Positions 8,049 through 16,071 of a stretch of DNA of 50,404 bases are shown in pieces. Source of the DNA: Trueperaceae bacterium (GTDB taxonomy: Bacteria > Deinococcota > Deinococci > Deinococcales > Trueperaceae); NCBI GenBank assembly GCA_020354625.1, contig CP070651.1, positions 1,948,817 to 1,999,220 of the forward strand, read 5' to 3'. The notes beneath the pieces were generated by a model that worked only from the letters and a program-made list of their open reading frames with translations, did no database searches and was not told the DNA's origin. The translations under genes and the position numbers were made by a program. Within the stretch, counting starts at the first letter, position 1. Each line of letters starts with the position of its first letter.

Positions 8049-9509
8049 TCACTCCCTTTCCTTTTCGGGTGCAGATAGGTTTTCGCGCACCCGCTGTAAG
8101 GTCTCGCGCTTTTGCTCCAAGCTATCAGTGATTGTACCAAGCCGCTGCACCGCCTGAGCAACGTGCTCGCCCACCGCCTCTGGGGCCGGGCCGCCGAACC
8201 CGTAGCGGCGGCGCACGAAGGTGGCGGCGTCGAGGGCCTCTTTGAGCACTTCATCTTCGAGCTCCGGCCCGCCCAAGGTGACCAGATCGCTGCTGGTGGC
8301 TTCCTGGAGGTTCCTCCCCTGCTCGCAAAGGCGCTTCACCAGCTCTCCCGCCAACCGGTGGGCCTCTTGAAAGCTCACCTCGCAGCGGCGCGTCAGCTCG
8401 TCGGCCAACTCGGTGGCGGTGGTATCGGTGCAGCGCACCAGCTCCGCCAGCTTGGCGAGATCGAAGGCCCCCTCTTCGAGCGATACCGTCACCAACTCAA
8501 GACCCCCCCGCAGCTGGATGAACAAGCTGATCAACGCACCCTGGATGTCGGGGCCGAAATCGTTCAGGTCGGCAAAGGGGATGTTGTGGCTCGAGTAGAG
8601 CATCATCTGCGAGCTGCCCAGCGCGCGGGAAAAGCGGGTGCGGGCGTGCTCGAGCACCACGGGATTGCGCTTTTGCGGCATGATCGAAGACCCTTGAACC
8701 AACCCCTCGGCGAGGACGTAGAGCCCTTGTGAGGTCCAAATCAGCAGATCGCAGACGAAGCGTGAGAGCGTAAGCGCCACGCTCTGCATGTTGGTCGCGA
8801 ACTCCACCTGCCAGTCGCTGGCGGCCACCGCGTCGTAGGTGTTGGAGACGGGTGCGTCGAAGCCGAGCAGCTCGGCGGTGTAGTGGCGGTCGAGCGGATG
8901 GCTGCTGCCGGCCAACGCCGCCGCACCGAGTGGGCAGGTATTGAGGCGGGCGTAGGCCTCCAAGAGCCGCTCGAGGTCCCTGGCCAGCACGTTGTCGACC
9001 GCCGCCAGGTAGTGCGCCACCGTGGTGGGCTGCCCCGGTTGGTGGTGGGTCTGGGCGATAAAGACCGTCTCGACGTGGGTGCTCGCCTGGTTGAGCAGCG
9101 CGCGCCTGAGCGCACAGACCCGCTCGATGATGTCCAAGAGGAGCTCCCGGGTGCGCATCTTGTAGACGGTCATGTCGAGGTCGTTCCGGCTCAGCCCCAT
9201 CCTCAGGAAGCTGACCACCTCCCGGCCAAGCCCCCCTTCAAGTCGGGCATTGAAGGCGAAGTAGAGGTCCGGCACCTCGGTGTCGTATCTGGGAAGCGGC
9301 TCGTGGCGCAACGCTGCAAGCGCAGCCTCCAAACGAGCGATCTCCGGCTGATGGCTCCGCACCTTGGCATCCGGCAGGCGCTTGACCGTGCGGACATGCG
9401 CCGTCATGGCGTCGAGAAAGTGCGGCGCCAGGTGCTGGCTGGCAAACCGGTAGTCCGGCATCAGCACGTTTTCGCGATAGATCTCGTGCCACCTGGCAAC
9501 TCCCGTCAC
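8049..9509 (-). CDS. Argininosuccinate-lyase-like enzyme of the fumarase/aspartase superfamily
   Basis: The superfamily signature GSSIMPQKRNP is present, as are the argininosuccinate-lyase-type segments AQTHHQPGQPTT (catalytic His region) and ALAGSSHPLDRHYTAELLGF. Superfamily enzymes remove fumarate or a related group by beta-elimination. The 486-residue length fits argininosuccinate lyase, but the N-terminal segment (WHEIYRENVLMPDYRFA) is unusual and the gene sits with an importer and an amidohydrolase, not with argG. I infer a catabolic lyase acting on the imported compound, perhaps an N-succinyl or aspartyl adduct. The GTG start overlaps the TGA of the amidohydrolase gene (GTGA). Confidence 0.85.
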   Translation of the reverse strand: MTGVARWHEIYRENVLMPDYRFASQHLAPHFLDAMTAHVRTVKRLPDAKVRSHQPEIARLEAALAALRHEPLPRYDTEVPDLYFAFNARLEGGLGREVVSFLRMGLSRNDLDMTVYKMRTRELLLDIIERVCALRRALLNQASTHVETVFIAQTHHQPGQPTTVAHYLAAVDNVLARDLERLLEAYARLNTCPLGAAALAGSSHPLDRHYTAELLGFDAPVSNTYDAVAASDWQVEFATNMQSVALTLSRFVCDLLIWTSQGLYVLAEGLVQGSSIMPQKRNPVVLEHARTRFSRALGSSQMMLYSSHNIPFADLNDFGPDIQGALISLFIQLRGGLELVTVSLEEGAFDLAKLAELVRCTDTTATELADELTRRCEVSFQEAHRLAGELVKRLCEQGRNLQEATSSDLVTLGGPELEDEVLKEALDAATFVRRRYGFGGPAPEAVGEHVAQAVQRLGTITDSLEQKRETLQRVRENLSAPEKERE

Positions 9510-10438
9510 GACACCTCCAAACCGAGTAGTTTGGCAGCGTTCCCCCCAAAGATCGCCCGGATATCCTCATCTTTGAAGTTGAGCGAGTAGCAGGCCCGCA
9601 GCTGGTCTTGCAGGTAGCGCACCGAAAAGCCGCGCGGGAAGTAGCTCGAGTCGGAACCGAAGACGATCCGCTCCGGCCCGATGGTCTCATACGCTTTGGC
9701 GAAGAGGCTCTCGAGCGTCAGAGGGTAGGGCATCCACTTCATCCACTGGTTCGAGCCCGAGGTATCGATATAGATATTGGGCAGGCTCCAGCAAAGAGCC
9801 AGGAGCTCTTGCCAGTAACCCGCACCGAAGTGCGGGATCACAAAGGGGATCTCCGGAAAATCCCTGGCAACCTCGAAGAGCGATAGCGGGCTCATCCTGG
9901 GGTGCTGCACCACCCCACCCCCCCGGCCGAGAAAGCCGAAGTGGATCAGCACCGGCAGGCTTCTTTCGGCACAGAACTCCCAAACAGAGCGCAGGCGGGG
10001 GTCCTCGAAGGCATAATCGGTCATAGGCCCGAGCAGTTTGTACCCTCTGAGGCCCAGCTCGTCTACCGCACGCTTCAACTCCTCAGCGGCCCCCGGGGCG
10101 AGCCGGTGGTGCGCGAGGCCGACAAAGATCTCGGGATGACGCGCCACCAACCCGGCCAAAAGATCGTTTTCGCGGCCCGACACGAAGTTCACCATCCGAA
10201 GACCGTAGCGTTCGACCTCGGCCACCCAACGCTCCAACGCGTCGTCGATCTCTTCGGGTGTATCGGCGACAGGCTCTGCCGGCGCGAAGCCCCACTCGTC
10301 GCGCATACGCTCGCTGCGCTCTCGCGCGTAGGCGCTGAGGATCGGGTGGGGTTCGCGAGAACTCCCGCCGATTCCGGTCGTGTGCCGGATCGGGAAGTGG
10401 ACGTGGAAATCGATGACGTTTAGAGAGGCATAGGTCAT
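9506..10438 (-). CDS. Amidohydrolase_2-family TIM-barrel metal hydrolase or decarboxylase
   Basis: The 310-residue protein shows the metal-dependent amidohydrolase plan: DFHVHF (H-x-H) at the N-terminus, a histidine in VLIHFGFLGRGG, another in VIPHFGAGYWQEL and the barrel-end aspartate in IVFGSDSSYFPRG. Members hydrolyse lactones or amides, or decarboxylate carboxylates. The ATG at 10438 is chosen because GGAAGGG precedes it and the DFHVHF strand follows directly. It is the first gene of the five-gene operon, so it likely acts on the compound imported by the ABC components, before or after the lyase. Exact reaction unknown. Confidence 0.87.
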   Translation of the reverse strand: MTYASLNVIDFHVHFPIRHTTGIGGSSREPHPILSAYARERSERMRDEWGFAPAEPVADTPEEIDDALERWVAEVERYGLRMVNFVSGRENDLLAGLVARHPEIFVGLAHHRLAPGAAEELKRAVDELGLRGYKLLGPMTDYAFEDPRLRSVWEFCAERSLPVLIHFGFLGRGGGVVQHPRMSPLSLFEVARDFPEIPFVIPHFGAGYWQELLALCWSLPNIYIDTSGSNQWMKWMPYPLTLESLFAKAYETIGPERIVFGSDSSYFPRGFSVRYLQDQLRACYSLNFKDEDIRAIFGGNAAKLLGLEVS

Positions 10439-10466
10439 GGTCTGTATCAACCCTTCCAGTTGTTTG

Positions 10467-10527
10467 GGACACACCCGGGACTGAGAAGTACCTGAAAATA
10501 TACCCGACTTCGCGTAAGGGCGTGTCC
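10467..10527 (-). promoter_or_regulatory. Probable promoter/operator of the amidohydrolase-lyase-ABC operon
   Basis: On the minus strand a -10-like TATATT lies at 10497-10502. It is flanked by an imperfect inverted repeat, GGACACACCC at 10467-10476 and GGGCGTGTCC at 10518-10527 (9 of 10 positions complementary). One arm overlaps the likely -35 area and the other lies near the start point, an arrangement common for repressor sites. No good -35 hexamer is visible. Confidence 0.35.
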
Positions 10528-10640
10528 GGTCGGTAGCGCATAGCACCTGCCGCACCACCAGTCGTAAAGCGGCAACGAGACCTTACCGCACGGCGTATAC
10601 AAAAGAAACTCGACCGGTTACACTCCCACAGAAAAACGGG

Positions 10641-12182
10641 TCAGTCCGCACTGTCGCCGCACTGTCGCTTCCTCGCCTCACGATTCAGCACTTCGACCGT
10701 GTGTCCATACTGCTTGAGCGCCGCTCCGATGCTGTCGGCAACGCAGAGCACTCCGACCTTACCGTATTCGGAGAGCGCACCGATCAGGTGAAACACCACC
10801 CCTTGCTGACCAGCACCGTGAAAGTGAAGGGAGTGGTATGCGGAAATATCGATCAGGTCGTCTGGAGTAAGGCCCTTGTAGCTGGGCGACTCCAGATTGT
10901 CCGAGGTGTAGTAGGTGCGGACTTGGCCGCCCGAGGTCGTATAGAGTCCGGTTTCCGCATGGTACTCACCATCGGTCAAAAATTGCAGCATCAGGTAGGG
11001 GTGGGTGGTCCCACCCTTGCGAAGGTTGATCTCTATGGCGTAGTGTTTCCACTCACCGCCCTCCTCGACCGAAACGAAGTCCACCCCGTAACGGCCCAGC
11101 ACCCCTTTGGCCTTGAGCACCTCACCGACCCTCATGCCCGCCCTCTGAATCACAAACCGGTAAGCCTCATCGGCCGGGAAGGTCGCCCCGAGATAGATCT
11201 GCTGCGAGGGGCCACCGAGGAGCTGGTCGTGGGTAGAAACGAGCTGCACCTCACCGAGCGGGTCGATGCGTCCTTGCATGGAGGGAGAACGTTTCTTGTC
11301 TGCCTCGATCCAAGACTCGACCACACCCGTCATCCTGGTGAACTTGTCGCGAAAAGGCTCCCAACGCTCGGTTTCCTCCTCGAAGCGGAGACGTCTGGGA
11401 AGCTCGCGCTCGATCCAACCGCGCAGCGCGTTTCCACGGGGGCTCCCCTCAAAGGAGAAGACGGCATTCCCCTCCCCTGAGGTCCCATCGTTGAGTTTCA
11501 CGGCAGCGTGGCGGAGGTGGGGCTGCGCCGCTTTGAGCGCTTCAAGCGCCCCAACCATATCCCCCTCATCGCGCAACCCTTCGAAGCCCGGCGGCATCTC
11601 TATACCCGCCTCTTTGAACACCCGGCGGCTACCGGTCTTGGTCCCCAGCTCACTCAGGGCCGGATCACAGGCATAGAGTGGCAGACCGAGCTGCACTGCC
11701 AGGGTGCGCTCGAGGGCGGTGGCGTTGAAACAGGTCATGTGCGCGCTGGCGGGATCGTCGACTACCCGGCGGATGTGCTGGAGCAGCTGGGGCCGCTCCA
11801 AGATCTTTTGGGTCAAGGGTGTAATAGAGCCATCGTCGGCACTGAGCAGGGTGAGTCGCTTTCGAGCGTGACCCGCAGGGATGCCGGGGAGGAGGTGGAG
11901 GTAGTAATCGAGGATGGTCGGGTGCACCGGCTGACTGCTCAAAAACACCACCCGGGTGCGCGGCAACCTGAGCAGCATCAGCATGCAGAGCATCCGCTCT
12001 TCGTAGTGCTGGACCCCTGCGATCTTGGCGAGGATGTCTGGGTTTAGGCTCAGGCTCGGGTTGACGACCACGGTACGCGGCGCCCGCGGGTCCGGGAAGA
12101 TCCGCTCATAGAGCGGTGCGAGCCTCCGCTGAAGCTCGGCAAAGCGGCTAAGTTCCTCTGCTGAGCCGGGCGGAGGGTGCAT
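10641..12182 (-). CDS. PGM1-type ATP-grasp carboxylate-amine ligase
   Basis: The 513-residue protein resembles peptide ligase PGM1-related proteins. The N-terminal third (VVVNPSLSLNPDILAKIAGVQHYEERMLCMLMLLR) is typical of that group. An ATP-grasp domain follows, with a nucleotide-binding lysine segment in HAAVKLNDGTSGEGNAVF and the metal-binding E-x-N in YAIEINLRKGGTTHP. PGM1 itself joins a modified amino acid to a ribosomal peptide in pheganomycin synthesis; substrates of the wider family are mostly unknown. It lies 15 bp downstream of a Tat-exported rhodanese gene and is probably co-transcribed with it. The C-terminus is encoded by a short tandem duplication (GCACTGTCGC twice on the plus strand). 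Confidence 0.8.
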   Translation of the reverse strand: MHPPPGSAEELSRFAELQRRLAPLYERIFPDPRAPRTVVVNPSLSLNPDILAKIAGVQHYEERMLCMLMLLRLPRTRVVFLSSQPVHPTILDYYLHLLPGIPAGHARKRLTLLSADDGSITPLTQKILERPQLLQHIRRVVDDPASAHMTCFNATALERTLAVQLGLPLYACDPALSELGTKTGSRRVFKEAGIEMPPGFEGLRDEGDMVGALEALKAAQPHLRHAAVKLNDGTSGEGNAVFSFEGSPRGNALRGWIERELPRRLRFEEETERWEPFRDKFTRMTGVVESWIEADKKRSPSMQGRIDPLGEVQLVSTHDQLLGGPSQQIYLGATFPADEAYRFVIQRAGMRVGEVLKAKGVLGRYGVDFVSVEEGGEWKHYAIEINLRKGGTTHPYLMLQFLTDGEYHAETGLYTTSGGQVRTYYTSDNLESPSYKGLTPDDLIDISAYHSLHFHGAGQQGVVFHLIGALSEYGKVGVLCVADSIGAALKQYGHTVEVLNREARKRQCGDSAD

Positions 12183-12197
12183 TTCGACCGTTACCGG

Positions 12198-13139
12198 TTA
12201 CCCGCTCTGCTCGACCGGCCGCCCCTCAACGCTGGTCCAGTCGGCCCAGGAGCCGTCATAAAGCCGGACATCGGGGTAGCCGAGTAGGCGCAAGACGAAG
12301 TAGTGGTGGGCGCTCAGCACACCCAGCTGGCAGTAACTCACCACCGTTTTGCCGGGGGTGACGCCCTGACCGGCAAAGCGCGTCAGGAGCTGACCTGTGG
12401 TCTTGAAGGCCTCTGTATCCCAATCGATATTCTCCCGCCAAGGGAGCGCTACGGCGCCGGGGAGGTGCCCCCGGTCATAGGACTCGACGGGCCGGGCATC
12501 GACGAAGACGACGTTCGGGTCGCCGAGGTGCTCCTCGACCCAGGAAGCGTCGACGATCTTGCTCGGGTCGGGTTCCGGCTGAAAGCGAGCGACGTCCGGG
12601 GTGACTTTGGGTTCACCCTCTTCGAGCATGCTCTCGTCCCGTGCCCAGCGAGCGAAGCCGCCGTCTAAGATCCGCACGTTGGTGTGCCCGTAATACTCGA
12701 GCATCCAGAACAGCCTGGTTGCCCAGAGGTTGCCCTCATCGCTGTAGAGAACGGTCTCTAATGTGGGGTCGAGTCCGGCCATGCCGAACAGCTCCTCGAC
12801 CGTTTCAGGGAGCGGAACCAGGCCGGGAACCCCGGCGCGTTCGGCCACGGTCGCCTGCTGGTCGAAGTGCACCGCGCTCAGGCTGTGCGCCCCCAAATAT
12901 TCCTCCTCGGGTCGAACGTCGACCAGCCGAAATTCAGACTGCAGGAGCCGGAGGGCGGACGGGCAACGTGACAGCGCCGGGACCAGGCGTTCGGACAGCT
13001 CGTCAGGATCGACGAGCAGCGAAGATCCCAAGGCTTGCGCGTAGGCGGTGACGCCTCTCCCGAAACCCAAGGTTAGCGCAGCAACGGCCAGGGAAGTACG
13101 CTTCAAAAACGCTCGGCGTGTCAACGGATCAAACGACAC
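12198..13139 (-). CDS. Tat-exported tandem-rhodanese sulfurtransferase
   Basis: The 313-residue protein begins with a twin-arginine signal (LTRRAFLKRTSLAVAALTLGFG, ending near AYAQA), so it is exported folded. Two rhodanese domains follow: an inactive first domain (FRLVDVRPEEEYLGAHSL) and a second (VVFVDARPVESYDRGHLPGAVALP) with the active-site loop SYCQLGVLSAHH. The cysteine should carry the persulfide; the loop lacks the arginine of CRxGxR-type enzymes. The GTG at 13139 is preferred since GGAG precedes it and it gives the signal peptide a short basic head; the ORF otherwise extends to 13217. The gene is divergent from the Rieske/cytochrome b genes. Thiosulfate or mercaptopyruvate could be the donor. 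Confidence 0.9.
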   Translation of the reverse strand: MSFDPLTRRAFLKRTSLAVAALTLGFGRGVTAYAQALGSSLLVDPDELSERLVPALSRCPSALRLLQSEFRLVDVRPEEEYLGAHSLSAVHFDQQATVAERAGVPGLVPLPETVEELFGMAGLDPTLETVLYSDEGNLWATRLFWMLEYYGHTNVRILDGGFARWARDESMLEEGEPKVTPDVARFQPEPDPSKIVDASWVEEHLGDPNVVFVDARPVESYDRGHLPGAVALPWRENIDWDTEAFKTTGQLLTRFAGQGVTPGKTVVSYCQLGVLSAHHYFVLRLLGYPDVRLYDGSWADWTSVEGRPVEQSG

Positions 13140-13397
13140 CTTTTTGCTCCTTCGCCCACCATGCCCGAGTATAGACGATCGATGGAGGCCTTGGCGCGTG
13201 TTCCGATCCTCACCCACTACCTGTTTTTATATGTTTGTCAACCATATCCCGAGCGTACGAAACGCATACAGGGACATATGACCCTTATGGTACCCGATCT
13301 TTTTCTTCTACCCTCGGCTTATGACCCAGGGGTTGGGTATTGAAGGGGCGTTCGATACCTGCCGGCTCTATTGTCAAAAACGCGAGGCTCAAGACGA

Positions 13398-13913
13398 ATG
13401 CGTAATGTCAACCTTCCACCACTCGATCCAGATAAGGGCGAATGGGACGAAAAGGCTCTGAATCGCCGAAGGTTCCTAGAGGCCAGTTTCTGGGTTGCGG
13501 CAAGCGGTGGGGTGATCGCTACGGTGGGGGCCGGCATACGGTTTCTGATCGGCAACTCTCTGGAACCCAAAAAGGAGAGCTGGGTGGAGATCGGCTCTAC
13601 CGAATCCCTCACCCCAGGGAGCATGCACCGTGTGCGCTACCGCTTGCGGGCCAAAGACGCCTGGCGCACGGTCGAGCAGAGCGGAGCTGTCTACGCCATC
13701 ACCGAAGATGGTGAAAGCTACACCGTATTCGACGCGACCTGTAGCCATCTCGGTTGTTTAGTCCGTTGGCAAGAGGGAGACAGGGTCTTCGCTTGCCCTT
13801 GCCACAAGGCTTATTTCGACCACCAGGGTCAAGTGCTGAGCGGGCCCCCACCCAAACCGCTAAGGCGCCTGGAAACCAAGATCGAAAACGGTGTGCTCTG
13901 GGCTCTGATCTAA
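13398..13913 (+). CDS. Rieske 2Fe-2S protein of a cytochrome bc complex
   Basis: The 171-residue protein has a Tat-type membrane anchor (NRRRFLEASFWVAASGGVIATVGAGIRFLIG) and a C-terminal Rieske domain with the cluster ligands in CSHLGC and CPCHKAYF. It transfers electrons from quinol at the cytochrome b site to a cytochrome c. ATG at 13398 is preferred; a TTG at 13371 would add nine residues but has no ribosome-binding site. The cytochrome b gene follows 14 bp downstream with a strong Shine-Dalgarno sequence in between, so the two form an operon. Confidence 0.95.
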   Translation: MRNVNLPPLDPDKGEWDEKALNRRRFLEASFWVAASGGVIATVGAGIRFLIGNSLEPKKESWVEIGSTESLTPGSMHRVRYRLRAKDAWRTVEQSGAVYAITEDGESYTVFDATCSHLGCLVRWQEGDRVFACPCHKAYFDHQGQVLSGPPPKPLRRLETKIENGVLWALI

Positions 13914-13927
13914 GTAAGGAGGGTGTC

Positions 13928-14977
13928 GTGAGCAAGCTCGGCAAATGGATCGACGAGCGAACCGGTATCAGCGGTCCCGTCAGGTCTTTTTTGAGTTATC
14001 CCGTGCCGAAATATGTTCACGGCAACCTGCTCTATACGCTAGGCGGATTGACCGCCATCGGCTTTTTGTTACAAGTCGTCACCGGCATCCTGCTGATGTT
14101 TTACTACGATCCCAGCCCAGAAGGTGCCTACAACAGCGTCGACTACATCACCTTCGAAGTACCTTTAGGTTGGCTGGTACGGGGGGTACACCACTACGGC
14201 GCCAGCGCCATGGTGATCCTGGCAGCTTTACACATGTTGCGCACCTATTTCATGAGCACGTACAAGAAACCGCGGGAAATCAACTGGCTGACGGGTGTCT
14301 TGCTGCTCTTCTTGACGCTTGCCTTCGGCTTCACCGGCTATCTCTTGCCGTGGGACCAAAAGGGATACTGGGCCACCAAAGTTGGCAGCGAAATCGCAGG
14401 CTCGGTCCCTGTCATCGGCTCCTGGTTGGCGTCTCTGATGCGTGGCGGGGAGGTGCTCGGCCAAGCCACACTGACTCGCTTCTACGCGACCCACGTGGTG
14501 CTATTACCGACCCTGGTGGCAATTCTCATCGTGATTCACATCCTGCAACTCCGTTTTCACGGCATGGCCCCCGCCATCACCGAGCGGGCCAAACGGAATT
14601 CGCGGAAGTTCGTGCCGTTCTTTCCTCACTGGGTCGTTACCGACACGATCCTTGGCCTTGGGCTCTTGGCCCTTCTCGTCTATCTGAGTTGGTCTCAAGG
14701 AGTGCCCCTCGACTTTCCCGCCGATCCCTCTGCCAGTGATTTCGTACCCCGACCCGAATGGTACTTTCTGTTCTACTTTCAGGCCTTAAAGTACTTCCCC
14801 GGCTCGCTCGAGGCAGTGGCCACCATACTCATCCCACTCTTTATCTTCGGGACCATGATTGTACTGCCGTTTGTAGACAAGGGTGATGAGCGCCGGCCTT
14901 GGAAAAAGCCCGTCACCACAGGTGTAGGCATCTTCTATACGGTGCTCATCATCGTGCTCACGATATTGGCTTGGTGA
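13928..14977 (+). CDS. Cytochrome b subunit of a quinol:cytochrome c oxidoreductase
   Basis: This 349-residue protein is a fused cytochrome b (b6 plus subunit IV regions). The N-terminal half has the haem-b helices (RGVHHYGASAMVILAALHMLRTY and FYATHVVLLP) with paired histidines, and the C-terminal half has the quinol-site PEWY motif (residues in PRPEWYFLFYFQALKYFPG). It forms the membrane core of the bc complex with the Rieske protein encoded just upstream. The start is GTG at 13928, with TAAGGAGGG ahead of it; the open frame extends further upstream inside the Rieske gene but without meaning. No cytochrome c1 gene follows; a haem protein of another type does. Confidence 0.95.
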   Translation: MSKLGKWIDERTGISGPVRSFLSYPVPKYVHGNLLYTLGGLTAIGFLLQVVTGILLMFYYDPSPEGAYNSVDYITFEVPLGWLVRGVHHYGASAMVILAALHMLRTYFMSTYKKPREINWLTGVLLLFLTLAFGFTGYLLPWDQKGYWATKVGSEIAGSVPVIGSWLASLMRGGEVLGQATLTRFYATHVVLLPTLVAILIVIHILQLRFHGMAPAITERAKRNSRKFVPFFPHWVVTDTILGLGLLALLVYLSWSQGVPLDFPADPSASDFVPRPEWYFLFYFQALKYFPGSLEAVATILIPLFIFGTMIVLPFVDKGDERRPWKKPVTTGVGIFYTVLIIVLTILAW

Positions 14978-15012
14978 TCCCCATGTGGGTCTGAATCAAA
15001 ACACACCGCACC

Positions 15013-15058
15013 TTGCCAAACGTAGCTGGTATGTGATGACGAGCCGGGTGTTTGGCAA
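15013..15058 (+). promoter_or_regulatory. Inverted repeat in leader of the haem-protein gene
   Basis: TTGCCAAAC at 15013-15021 and its exact complement GTTTGGCAA at 15050-15058 enclose 28 nt, in the 108-bp gap between cytochrome b and the next gene. It ends 15 nt before the AAAGGAGG ribosome-binding site. It could be a weak attenuator or a pair of half-sites for a regulator; there is no T run immediately after it. Confidence 0.4.
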
Positions 15059-15085
15059 AGCTTGTTTCTCAAAGGAGGATCTACA

Positions 15086-16033
15086 ATGAAACGTCTTTTG
15101 CTTGCCCTCGCAATCCTGGGTCTCGGCACGCTCGCCTTGTCCCAGTCCACCACACTCACCGCGGTACGGGCGAGCGACCTATCGCTCGATGCCGGCGCCG
15201 CCTACTGGACGGATGCACCCACACTCGAGGTACAGATGGTTGCGGCTCAAGAAGGCGATGCGGATGGACCCGTCGTCATGCTACAAGCCGTCTACGACAA
15301 CGACTCCATCGCTATTCGTGCCGAGTGGGCCGACGCCACCGAGAGCGTCATGAAAAACGCCTGGACCTGGGACGGCACGGCCTTTACCAAGTCCGGCGAC
15401 GAAGACCGCATCATGTTCGCATGGCCTATCGGCAACAACCCCGATTTCGCCAGCAAGGGCTGCACGGCAGCGTGTCACAACGAAGGTGACGATACCAGTA
15501 CCTGGTGGATGGGATCTGACAGCGACGACGTACGCTTCGATGCCTGGCAGTGGAAAGCGGCCCGAACGAACCCGGTCGGCTACATCGACGATAAGTGGTG
15601 GGGCACGCTCACCGATCCCGAGGATGTCGAGAGCAGCCGCCACGGCGATTCGAGGGAAGGTGGCAGTTACGCCAACAACCGTAACGAGGAGCAGACTGGA
15701 CCGACATTCATGAGCAGCGAAGGCACAGCGGCCCGCTTTATCGTAGATGGGCAACAGATCGAGCTCGACACGTCCACTCTTGCAGTGGGAGACGTGATTC
15801 CCGGATACATCCTTGCGGCTGCCGTCGGCTCCAGGGGTGACATCGCTACCAGAGGCGTTTGGACAGACGGCAAGTGGGTGGTGGTTCTTATGCGACCACT
15901 CGACACAGGTCACGATGACGACACCGTCTTCAGAGTAAGAAGGCGTACCCCGTTCGGCTTGTCTGTGGTCGACGATGGCGGGGGATTATCGCACACCGTC
16001 GGTGAGGAAGTTCTGGTTCTCGATTGGAAGTGA
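15086..16033 (+). CDS. Secreted haem-binding protein of the ethylbenzene-dehydrogenase-gamma (EB_dh) type
   Basis: The 315-residue protein has a Sec signal peptide (MKRLLLALAILGLGTLALSQ) and a beta-rich body like the EB_dh domain that binds haem b in gamma subunits of DMSO-reductase-family enzymes (WTDAPTLEVQM near the start; TPFGLSVVDDGG near the end). Residues 126-131 are C-T-A-A-C-H, a CX3CH sequence where a covalent haem c site (CX2CH) would be expected. It follows cytochrome b after 108 bp with its own AAAGGAGG site. I infer a periplasmic electron carrier working with the bc complex, possibly in place of cytochrome c1. The specific partner is unknown. Confidence 0.82.
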   Translation: MKRLLLALAILGLGTLALSQSTTLTAVRASDLSLDAGAAYWTDAPTLEVQMVAAQEGDADGPVVMLQAVYDNDSIAIRAEWADATESVMKNAWTWDGTAFTKSGDEDRIMFAWPIGNNPDFASKGCTAACHNEGDDTSTWWMGSDSDDVRFDAWQWKAARTNPVGYIDDKWWGTLTDPEDVESSRHGDSREGGSYANNRNEEQTGPTFMSSEGTAARFIVDGQQIELDTSTLAVGDVIPGYILAAAVGSRGDIATRGVWTDGKWVVVLMRPLDTGHDDDTVFRVRRRTPFGLSVVDDGGGLSHTVGEEVLVLDWK

Positions 16034-16071
16034 ACGAGGCAATCAGATAGGGCCTCGCTTTGAGCACGCTG

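Noticed and set aside
8045-8254. Longer N-terminus of the sugar-type binding protein (start 8254)
   Set aside because: It would precede the signal peptide and overlap the lyase gene by about 200 bp; ATG 8044 has a good ribosome-binding site.
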